Positions 1 through 7,976 of a stretch of 12,954 nucleotides of DNA are shown piece after piece. The first letter of the stretch is position 1; every line of letters starts with the position of its first letter. Position numbers and translations under genes: made by a program. The notes beneath the pieces were generated by a model. It searched no databases and was not told where the DNA came from. It saw nothing but the letters and a program-made list of their open reading frames with translations. The DNA comes from Auxenochlorella pyrenoidosa (lineage: Eukaryota; Chlorophyta; Trebouxiophyceae; Chlorellales; Chlorellaceae): the NCBI GenBank assembly GCA_001430745.1, contig KQ481938.1:662425-675378 (forward strand), given 5' to 3'.

Positions 1-928
1 CTCTGCACCTCTGCAGCGACAACAGCGAGTGCGCGCGCAGAGCTGGTTGCATCGGCGGCCTCTGCTCAGGGAGCGCTGGAAGTCAGGAGAACCCAGGTGT
101 GGCATGTGAGCTGGCGACTGTGTCACCCGACGTTGGGCGGGGTAGGCGCCCGCCCAGCCCAGCCATGCCGTCCCAGCCCAGCCCAGCCCTGCACAGCCAA
201 GCGCAGCCCGGGCCCAGGCCTGCCTGACGGGCTCCACATTCTCGTTGTAATTCCTGCTGCGCGTGTCCAGCGGCACCTCGCACTGCAGCTTCTTAACCTG
301 CGTGGCAGCGGGGGGCAGGCGAGCGGGGCGGGGCGCCTGCTGACCGACAAAGCCAGGCGCCACTGCTGTGCTGCATGGCCGGCACCACAGCGGGCGGAGC
401 GGCCAACGCGGCGTGGCGGCGCGCTTGTTGACTGGGAGCAGGGCAGCCTGCCGGGGCGCTCGCCTTGGGCTTCAGCTTCACGTTGCGCAGGGGTGTCTTG
501 TCCTCGTGATACGGCCGCCACGGCGGTCGCAGCGGGAACTGCAGCAGGTATGTCTGCAGGGCTCAGGGGAGGCGAGGGGCAGGCGGCAGTCCCATCAGCA
601 GGCTGGTTGGGCAGTGCAGCCCTGACTTGCTGCAGGATGACACATCCCATACCTGAGGTCGGGGTTTTCAGCAGCCAGCCACGGACAGGCACTCATTTGT
701 GCTGGTGTTTGGCTGCAGGAGCAGAGGCTGGGCAGACAGGCGACAGCTGCAGGCAGCAGGCAGCACCGCCGCCACGCTGCCGCCACTCGCCTGTGTGCCC
801 GCGCCAAGCTCCCCGTTGCAGAGGTATACATCCAGCTCTCGCACTATTCTGTCTGTGTCCTTTGGCAGGCCAGGCGCAGTGGAGCTGGGCGCCGCCGTCT
901 CGCTGGGGGCTGCCAGCCCCTGCGCCAT
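1..928 (-). CDS. RPC5: RNA polymerase III subunit RPC5, 5' part (partial)
   Basis: This is the N-terminal part of the RNA polymerase III subunit RPC5, which pairs with RPC4 in the TFIIF-like module used for promoter opening, termination and reinitiation on tRNA and 5S genes in the nucleus. Exon 1 is 928-791 (46 codons, starting MAQGLAAPSE and carrying IVRELDVYL). Exon 2 is 553-464 (30 codons, with YLLQFPLRPPWRPY and VKLKPK). Exon 3 starts at 297 (KKLQCEVPLDTRSRNYNENVEP) and ends near 221-232. The order, an 'REIDVYL' strand, then 'QYPLRP.WRPY', then a basic stretch and '.D..S.NY', is the RPC5 signature as I remember it from plants and human. Both introns join in frame only if GC donors are used (CAG|GCGAGT, AAG|GCGAGC). 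The first in-frame ATG is at 928. The last exon boundary is uncertain. A possible acceptor at 11-13 may open another exon. The rest lies beyond position 1. Confidence 0.85.
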
Positions 929-1588
929 GCTCACAGCGCCCTTAAGATGGTGTCAGAAGCTGACAGTTGCTGCCGTCCGAGTCTAGGCTCAAGCGCAGGA
1001 CATGCAAGCAAGAGCAGCGGAACTATGAGGCAGGGAGGAGCTGCAGGGTGTTTAGAAGGACATTCAAGCGACGAACATGTTCGAGAGCATAAATTGCGTG
1101 CTCAAGCGCGCTGAAACAGGAAAAGAAACGAGGAGGCAGGGTTTCCAGCCGACCAAGGCGAGCAAATTTCGGCGTTTCTCGGCATGAATCGGACTGTGAT
1201 CGGTGCCGATTGACTCTTGCTTGGTTTGGAGGGCGTATCCATAGCCAAGGGCCCGCACGACTTGAAGACCATCCTTTTTGCGGCTGCAGCGCCTTGGTGA
1301 CCCGCTCTCCGGAACTCTGCATTGGGCTCTCAACCCGAAAAGTGCTATCGCAGCTCACCAGGAGGGAAACTGTGCAGTTTTGCGATCGGCAAGAGCGGTG
1401 AGGGCACACGAGCCGCTCAGGGCTTTGAGCAGCGCCAATGGCGTGCACAGCAACCCTACCGCCAGGCACCGACGCACGGCACCACTGCTCCCGCCGCCGC
1501 TGCCGCCACCTTTGTACGTGACCTCCCTGCCGTGCTTGCCGCCGTATCCTTGCTGCACAGCAGGGCCCCGCAGCATCACTTCGCTGCC
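929..1588. promoter_or_regulatory. Divergent intergenic region between RPC5 and RanBPM
   Basis: These 660 bp separate the start codons of two genes transcribed away from each other, so both promoters and both 5' UTRs should lie here. I see no TATA box. Open frames here, including a 199-codon minus-strand frame, have no recognisable content and look like GC-rich shadows. A short upstream ORF (1438-1521, 27 codons plus stop) lies before the RanBPM start. An inverted repeat AATCGG...CCGATT occurs near 1187-1211. Shared regulation is inferred from the layout only. Confidence 0.5.
1438..1521 (+). other. Possible upstream ORF before RanBPM
   Basis: An ATG at 1438 opens a 27-codon frame ending at TGA 1519-1521, about 70 bp before the RanBPM start and in a different frame. 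If the transcript starts upstream of 1438, this uORF would be met first by scanning ribosomes. The transcript start is unknown, and such short frames are common by chance. Confidence 0.2.
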
Positions 1589-4500
1589 ATGGCGGCGCGG
1601 CAGCAGCCGATGCCATCGGCATGGGACGGCAGCATCCGCTCGCCAGCGCAGCGCTACCTGTCAGTGGAGGGCTGCCGCGTCAAGTACATCGGTGCGCCGT
1701 CCTGACTGCTGCTGCAGCCCAGGCGCCTGCATTCGTCGAGTGATGCCGCCGCCGACGGCATGCACCCGTGCTTTTCGAGCTGGGCACGGCGCCGTGCTCC
1801 CCAGGGTCGCAAACCAGTGCTGAGCAACCCCCTTCCCCCCTTTCTCCTCCGGCCCCCTGGCAGGGCCGGGCAGCGATGACCGCGATGCGGCGGCGGTGCG
1901 GGCAAACCACCCCGTGCCCCCAGACTGCCCCCTCTATTATTTCGAGGTGGAGATCACCAGCCGCGGCCGCGATGGCTTCATAGGTGTGCGGGCTGCGCAG
2001 CTTGGCTGGCAGGCCGCAAGGAGCGGGTCCCGCTGGCGTGCAAGAACGCACAAGCACACATGCGCTGTGGTAGCAGGCTGGCATGAGGTTGCGGCAGCGC
2101 GACAGGGGCTCTAGTCCAGCTGCCCAAGGGCTGTGTTGCAGTGCCGCTCCTTCTTGGGCAGTGGCTTGACCCCTGCCAATTCCAGGCGGAGCAGCCCTCT
2201 GGGCTGGGACCGACACTGGGGTTGCACCACACCCCCTCCCCAACCCTGCGGCCCGCTCCCTGTGAACCCTGCGCCTCCCCCGCAGGCATCGGCTTCTCCA
2301 CCGCAGAGGTCAAGCTGGACAGGCTGCCAGGCTGGGAGCCGCACTCGTATGGCTACCACGGAGACGATGGGCACGCCTTCAGTGGGCGGGGCACAGGGCG
2401 CGCCTACGGCCCCGTCTACACCACAGGTGCGTTGGCCAGGGACTGGCTGGGAGGGCCGGAACAGGCCGCCGTGGCGGGCCACGCATTCAAGGCTGCGAAC
2501 CGACCGGGGGCGTGCCGGCAAGCGGCCAAGGAGAGGCAGGCCCAGCAGCTGTCGGCACGTGCTGCGCTCCAGAGGCAACCGGTTTGCTGCCCTCGTCACG
2601 TGCGTCGGGCACACCAGCACGAGCTTCCTGCGGCCGCCTCGTCAGGCGGTGCTGCGGTGTGCATGCAACCACACCGGGATGGTCTGCACCAAAACAGGCG
2701 CCGTCCCCAGGAATGCCTGCCCTGCCCTGCGAGCGCACTGGCTGGCTGGCCCGCCTGCCCCGCCCCGCGAGCTTGCTGGCTGGCTGGCCCGCCCTGCTCT
2801 GCCTGCAGGCGACTGGATCGGCGTGATCCTCAACAGAATCGAGCGCACCATCACCTTCACCAAGAAGGGTTACGACCTCGGGGTAGCGTTTGAAGGCGTC
2901 AGTGAGGAGCGGCTCTACCCGTCTGTTGGCTTCAGGACCCCGGATGAGGAGGTGAGCCCAGGCTGCCGCGCCTGCTGCTTTCGAGTTCAGGGGTTGGTGC
3001 TCTGGGCCGGCGGGGCTGGCGCCTCAGGACGCGGAGCACAGGGGCAGGCAGGGCGCACCTGCTGGTGGGCATGGCAGCGTGGGCCAGGTGTATGCTCGCG
3101 GAGCGGTGAGGTGTGCCAAGCCACGTGCTGCCTGTTTAGGTGGGCAGCGCATCGTGGGGGCCGGCAGAGGAGGCGCACCCCTCTGTCGCCTGCCCCTGCC
3201 CCCCGATCCTGCCACTTGAGGGGCCGGCCTGGCTACCCGGCCCCTCCTCCCTGGATGCACACTGCGTTTCGCTCTGCCGCTCTCCCCCACGGTCCCAGAT
3301 CCTGGCCAACTTTGGCACCGACCTGGCCGCCCGCCCCTTCCGAGGCGACCTGGCCTGGATCCGGGCAGAGGCCACGCAGCGGCTCTACTCGCGCGTCCTG
3401 GCCACGCCTGTGCCCCGTGGCGCCAAGGTGGGCGGGAGGTTGATGTCAGCTGTTGAGGTTGGTGCTCGATTGGTGCCGTGCTGCTCCGGCAGGTCAGGAA
3501 GCCGGGCAACATGTTTGTGGGCGTGGCTCTCGGCTTCTCCTGCCGGGCGCAGAAGCCTGGCAAGCGGAGCAGTGCTGCAGCCCTTTCTAGCCTGCCCGGC
3601 GGCCCAGGCCTCGCGGCCCTGCCCTGCCGCTCCCCCCCACCCGGCGCCTGGTATGGCCAGGGGCAGTGCGGGTGCATGCACGGCGCAGCTGGCTGCCGCC
3701 CTCGGCAGACCGGGCGTTGAGTGTGCTTCTTGCTGTGCCCCCCAGCCCAGGTCCAGAATGTGGTCGGGGAGCTGGTGTTTGGCTACCTGCGGCACCACGG
3801 GCACTGGGACACGGCGGCGGCGGTGGCGCGGGACGTGCTGGGCGGCGCTGTGTCTGTGGAACAGCAGGACGTGGCAGACATGCAGGCAGGGGGGGGGGGG
3901 GGGGGGGGGGGCGGCCGGGACGAGGGCTGCTCTGGGCTGGGATCGAAGTGGGTTGAGCGAGGGGTGGAGGAAGCGCCGGTGGCAGCTGTCGGCACCAGTC
4001 CCACGCTGGCACTGCAACCAAGGCTCCTGTTGCTGCTTGCCCGGTCCTCCCCTGCAGACGCGCCGGGAGGTGGGGGAGCGGGTCGCGGCGGGGGACATTG
4101 ACGCCGCGCTGGCGCTCACACGCCAGCTGGCGCCGGGCCTGCTGGAGGCCGACCCTCGCATCCACTTCCGCCTGCTGTGCCAGAAGTTTGCGGAAATGGT
4201 GGGCCTCCTTGCTTCCTTCCCCCCCCAGTTGGTTTGCTGCGCTGTGCTGCGATTGCACTGGGGTGAGGTGTTGCAGGGCCCTCTGCCGGCTGTGCGAGGA
4301 GCGTGCTGAGCATGTGGCCTGGTCGCGCGCCTGCTGCGCCGCCGCCTGAGGCTGCCCTTGTGCTGCCGTGTTGCGTGCCAGCTCACTCTGCGCATGGCCC
4401 CTTTGTGCACCGCCCGAGGCAGCAGGGGCGGGCGCACTGCTGCCCATGGCCTCTTTGCACTTCCGTCTGTTGCTGCTGCCCAGATAGCTGTCCCCGTTGT

Positions 4501-5397
4501 CTGGTCTGCAGATGGAGGGGCGATCTGGTTTGCGGGTCGTGGCCGGCAGGGCCGGCACGGCAACCGGCTGAATCCTCTCACCCCTGCCTGCCCCCTCCCC
4601 TGGGCTGCAGATCAAGGCCGGCCTTGTGGCAGAGGCAATAGAGTTTGGGCGGGACCAGGTAGTACCCCTGGTGGCGTCAGAGCCGGGCGGCGGCGCCAGC
4701 AGCGCGGCAGCGGCGGCAGACAGGGAGCTGCTGGAGGATGCCACGGCTCTGCTGGCCTATGACGACCCCACCACGGGACCCACAGGTTGGTGAATGGAAG
4801 CTAGAGGTCTGCCAGCCTCACCAGCGTGCGCATGCCACCGTGTGCCGCCCAGCGTGTGCAGGCGTCAAGAGGCGGCGCTTTCTGTGCTTCTCCCCAAGGT
4901 CTGCGGCGTGAGCATCGCTTACATGCCTGCTTCGCCTTCTTCTCTCGGCCCCCATGCAGGCTACCTGCTGCTGCCGGGCCACCGCGGCGAGCTGGCGGCG
5001 GCGCTGGACCGAGCCATCCTGGCGCACAGCGGGCGCAGCGAGGAGTCGGCACTAGAGGCGGTGGCGCGGCAGGCGGGCGCGGCCCTGCAGGTGCGCTTGT
5101 TTGTTTCTGTGCGTTCCTTACGTGCTGCGGCTGCGCACCATGTGGCACCGCCGTCTGACAGCGCTGTGTGCGCTGGGTATGCCCGCGCGGCATGTGCAGT
5201 TGCAGCTGTCATGGTGAGCTGCGGCCAGCCGTTCGCACCTGCTTGCCCGCATCCCGAGGTCGCCTCCCTGCTGCCCCTCCCCCCTCCCCCGGCAGGAGCT
5301 CAAGCGCAGCGGGCACCCAGCGGCACAGCTGCTGGATGTGCAGTCGGTGCTGCAGCAGGCGCGAGATCCACAGCAGCAGCCGGGCAGCGCAGGCTGA
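1589..5397 (+). CDS. RANBPM: RanBPM-like SPRY-LisH-CTLH-CRA protein (GID/CTLH E3 ligase scaffold)
   Basis: This is a RanBP9/10 (yeast Gid1/Vid30) homologue, the substrate-recruiting scaffold of the CTLH/GID ubiquitin ligase. Ten exons join without a frame break into 439 aa: 1589-1691, 1864-1983, 2286-2426, 2809-2951, 3299-3427, 3751-3885, 4058-4198, 4611-4785, 4960-5090 and 5296-5397. The SPRY domain covers about residues 50-175 and contains [39 protein letters not shown] and [12 protein letters not shown], all close to the animal sequence as I remember it. LisH is about 213-245 ([18 protein letters not shown]). CTLH is about 255-310 ([20 protein letters not shown], ending [11 protein letters not shown]). 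CRA runs from about 305 to 415, with [14 protein letters not shown]. The ATG at 1589 is the first in its frame and has a good context (GCCATGG). The protein is compact: the long low-complexity insert found between CTLH and CRA in vertebrates is absent. Intron 6 uses a GC donor followed at once by a 23-G tract. Confidence 0.95.
2731..2800 (+). repeat. Imperfect tandem duplication in RanBPM intron 3
   Basis: Two adjacent units of about 35 bp, each running GCGAGC(G/T)...CTGGCTGGCTGGCCCGCC, sit just upstream of the intron 3 acceptor (CAG at 2806-2808). They are purely intronic and make up the 3' end of a 382 bp intron. Confidence 0.6.
3889..3911 (+). repeat. 23-base G homopolymer at a GC splice donor
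   Basis: An uninterrupted run of G begins at intron position 4 of RanBPM intron 6, whose donor reads ATGCAG|GCAGG. The exon before it ends the LisH part (DVADMQ) and the exon from 4058 continues in the same phase into CTLH. The true length is open to sequencing error. A run like this can form G-quadruplex structure in RNA. Confidence 0.9.
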
Positions 5398-5687
5398 GCG
5401 CGCGCAGGCAAGGTGCACCCCCTCTTCTCCTGTTGAACAATTTTCTCTCTCTCACCCAAATTCGTGTACCATTGATACCTGCCCTAACATCTGGACAGCT
5501 CAAGGCCTGTAAACCACCGATTGCACCTTGGAGCCGCCACTCCGAGCAGCAGCGCCGCCATGCGCTGGGCGCGCTGTGACCAGCCTGCAGCGCGTCGGCA
5601 GTATTTCGTGAGAGTAAGCCTGGTCCGACTGTTGCTACGGTACGCATTCCGACGCTGGTCGAGAGCCGAAACTGACAACACGACAAT
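5398..5687 (+). promoter_or_regulatory. RanBPM 3' UTR and promoter region of tandem copy 1
   Basis: This 290 bp spacer must hold both the end of RanBPM and the promoter and leader of the next gene. The part from 5508 to the ATG is repeated before copy 2 (6942-7121). The longest shared block I find is an identical 24-mer at 5573-5596 and 7004-7027 (GCTGTGACCAGCC...GCGTC). A second shared stretch, GTCGAGAGCCGA followed by ACAACACGA, lies just upstream of each ATG. Retention of these blocks marks them as candidate promoter or leader elements, though the duplication may simply be recent. Confidence 0.5.
5508..5512 (+). terminator. Poly(A) signal TGTAA for RanBPM
   Basis: TGTAA lies 111 bp after the RanBPM stop codon. 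TGTAA is the standard green-algal polyadenylation signal. It also sits at the left edge of the duplicated block, in the shared string TGTAAACCACCGA. Confidence 0.6.
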
Positions 5688-6604
5688 ATGATGCTCGCCC
5701 ATCCCCTGCAAGCTGCGTCTCGAGCGCGCCCACAGGGCGCTTTTTGGGCTGTGCAGAAAGCCACACAGCGCCCGAATGTGCGGCGCTCTGCCTCGCGGCT
5801 GGTGGCTAGGGCGAATCAGGCCAGCGGCAACGGCGCAGATGGCGGCGACATGCCCAACGAAGAGAAGAACCCTCTGCGTGCCTTGTTGAAAGAAAGAGAC
5901 GCTGTTGTATCCTGTGCAGAAAGTGTCTGACGCATGCTGGGCCTGCATGTAGTGTAGTATGCATGCATCAGACCAGCTCCTCCCTCGCCGCCGCCGCTTC
6001 AGCCATCCCGCCTTCGCCCCACTTGCAGAGCTTGCAGCGCATGCGCTGGCAGCGGCCGTGGCAGCCATGGTGGTCAGCATGGCAGCAGAGCTGGCTCGAG
6101 GATCAGATCAAGTGGGAGGTTCATATTATGACGCTGCAGGAGATTTGCCGGCAGCTGGATGAGAAGGATGAAGCGCGCAAGCAGCGGCCGGCAGAGAACA
6201 AGGGCCAGAGCAGGGGTGGCGCGCCGCTGCGTGACCGGCCTGTCACCAAGCCTGCGCCGCCAGCGCCGCCCCCAGCCGGCCCCTGGCCTGCCACGCCCCA
6301 GGCCCCTGTGCCTGGGGTCAGCTCCACTCGGGCTGCCGCCGCCGAGGCATGTGCAGCAGCCGCAGTCGCCTGGGCGTCTGCTGCCGTCGGGCACGAGACG
6401 GCTGCCGAGGCTGCTGCGGGGCATGCCGCTGCCCAGCCGGCGGTGCAGCAGGCGGCAGCGGCCGCAGAGTGGGCTCGGGCCGGGGCTGCATGGCGGGCTG
6501 CGCACGACGCTCTGGAGGCCGCGCTGCAAGCCGACCCACAGGCAACGGCGGCGGTGGACGAGCTGCGCGCTTTCAAGGGCCAGCGGCGCCGCCTGCAGAG
6601 CTGA
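5688..6604 (+). CDS. Unrecognised Trp-motif Ala-rich protein, copy 1, probably plastid-targeted
   Basis: I do not recognise this family. Exon 1 begins at 5688 (ATGATG) and encodes a targeting-peptide-like start: few acidic residues, Arg/Ser/Ala-rich, with RRSASRLVARA near residue 40, then DMPNEEKNPLRALLK. Exon 2 is 6029-6604 and begins in the same phase after CTTGCAG. It carries RWQRPWQPWWSAWQQSW, a charged helix (EICRQLDEKDEARKQ), a Pro-rich linker and Ala-rich helices ending AFKGQRRRLQS. The donor is the weak point. Copies 2 and 3 have AAA|GTGAGG, but here the base pair after AAA (5891) is GA. The next in-phase donor is GTTGTA at 5904, giving 263 aa. Retaining the intron gives a stop at 5928-5930. 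A separate ATG at 5963, in frame with exon 2, could give a 213-aa form without the targeting peptide. WRAAHDALEAALQADPQA resembles a TPR helix, but weakly. Confidence 0.7.
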
Positions 6605-7121
6605 CCGCCGTGGTCGCATGCCTGTGTTGGGCACCCAGCACCTTTTTTGCAGCCATGCGCTCATGGCAGCCCTGCTGGCAGCACAAGCTTTTCAGGGGCT
6701 GCCTGGCTCTTCATGCGCTTTATCCTGTCCCATTACCTGTGCTGCACCTCAACTGTTGTATCACCTCGAATAGTCCGCAAGTTTGGCAAATCCCTCTGGC
6801 CCACCCGCCACCCTTATTCAACCCCGTGTACTTGAGCGCTGGTTGGGTGCTCCTTCTCTTCCTCTGTTGATCCACTACCTGTGCGCCATGCAGGCTGGTG
6901 TAACCTTGGACCCTTACGTGGCATGCTTGCAGGCCAAGTCATGTAAACCACCGAAACCGCAAATCTGAGCAGCGCCAGGCAGCGCCGCCGCTGCGCTGGG
7001 CCCGCTGTGACCAGCCTGCAGCGCGTCAACAGTGTTTCGTGCAAAGGAGCCTGGTCCGAGTGCTGTTGTGGTGTGCTCAGAGACGTTACCCGCTCGTCGA
7101 GAGCCGATACTGGACAACACG
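6605..7121 (+). promoter_or_regulatory. Copy 1 3' flank and promoter region of the fused gene
   Basis: There is no convincing gene here. The left part is the 3' UTR of copy 1. The right part from 6942 repeats the block upstream of copy 1 and should hold the promoter of the fused gene. Short open frames crossing the region have no conserved content. Confidence 0.5.
6899..6903 (+). terminator. Poly(A) signal TGTAA for copy 1
   Basis: TGTAA lies 295 bp after the copy 1 stop. A second TGTAA at 6942-6946 opens the duplicated upstream block and could serve as well. Confidence 0.4.
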
Positions 7122-7976
7122 ATGCTCGCCCACCCTCCGCCTGCTGTTTGTCGGGCGGGCCCACAGGGCGCTTTTCGGCCTGTGCAGAAAAAAACCACAC
7201 AGCGCCCGAGTGCGAGGCGCTCTGCCCAGCGGCTGGTGACACTCGCGACGCAGGCCGGCGGTGGCGAAAGCGCAGATGGCTGCAACATGCCCAGCGGAGA
7301 CAAGCAGAACCCTCTGCGTGCCATGTTGAAAGTGAGGACCGCTGTGCAGATAATGGATGAGGCATGATGGCCTGCATGTAGTGTGGCATGCATGCAGCAG
7401 GCCTGCTCCTGCCTCGCCGCCGCCGCTTCAGCCATCCCGCCCGTGCACCCCTTGCAGAGCTGGCAGGGCATAGGGTGGCAGTGGCCGTGGCAGCCATGGT
7501 GGTCAGCATGGCAGCAGAAATGGCTGGTGGATGAGCTCGAGTCTGAGATTGATCTCATGGAGGTGAAGGAGATTTGCCGGCAGCTGGATCAGAGGGCGGA
7601 AGAGCGCAAGCGCCGGCAGGCGGAGAACAAGGGCAGGCGCAGGGGTGGCGCTCCAACACGCGACCCGCCCGCCGCCAAGCCAGCGCCGCCTGCACTTTCC
7701 CTGGCCGGGCCCTGGCCGCCCATTCCCCAGGCCCCTGTGCCTGGGGTCAGCTCCACTCGGGCTGCCGCTGCCGAGGCATGCGCAGCAGCCGCAGTCGCCT
7801 GGGCGTCTGCTGCCGTTGGGTTCAAGTCGGCGGCAGAGTGGGGTCGGGCTGCGGCGGCATGGCGGAAAGCACTCAGTGCCCTTGAGGCCGCGCTGCAAGC
7901 CGAGCCGCAGGCAGCAGTGGTGCAGCAGGCGGTGGTAGCAGTGGAGGTGTATCGTGTCTTCAAGGACCAGCAGCGC
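6942..7976 (+). repeat. Tandem repeat unit, copy 2 (lacks its 3' end)
   Basis: The unit starts with the same TGTAAACCACCGA string as copy 1 and carries the full upstream block and both exons. It breaks off inside the last codons: where copies 1 and 3 read AFKGQRRRLQS and stop, copy 2 reads VFKDQQRHPV and runs on into copy 3. The 3' flank present after copies 1 and 3 is missing. Confidence 0.75.

Larger units (their letters stand above)
5508..6750 (+). repeat. Tandem repeat unit, copy 1 (promoter, gene and 3' flank)
   Basis: This is the most complete unit of a three-copy direct array. Its 5' part (5508-5690) matches 6942-7124. Its coding part matches the other two copies. Its 3' flank (GACCGCCGTGGT after the stop, then TATCCTGTCCCATTACCTGT at 6721) matches copy 3, which has GATCCTGTCTCATTCCCTGT at 9043. 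The boundaries are by eye. Confidence 0.75.

Noticed and set aside
97..945. Plus-strand frame of 282 codons
   Set aside because: It runs antisense over the RPC5 exons and introns. The minus-strand exons match RPC5 motifs, and this frame has no recognisable content.
1023..1622. Minus-strand frame of 199 codons in the divergent spacer
   Set aside because: It shows no family motif, overlaps the first RanBPM exon in antisense, and has the composition of a GC-rich shadow.
2133..3443. Plus-strand frame of 436 codons
   Set aside because: It joins fragments of RanBPM introns with exon 4 read in its true frame. The spliced ten-exon model explains the conserved residues.
3385..4581. Minus-strand frames of about 390 codons
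   Set aside because: They lie opposite RanBPM exons and introns; long stop-free antisense frames are expected at this GC content.
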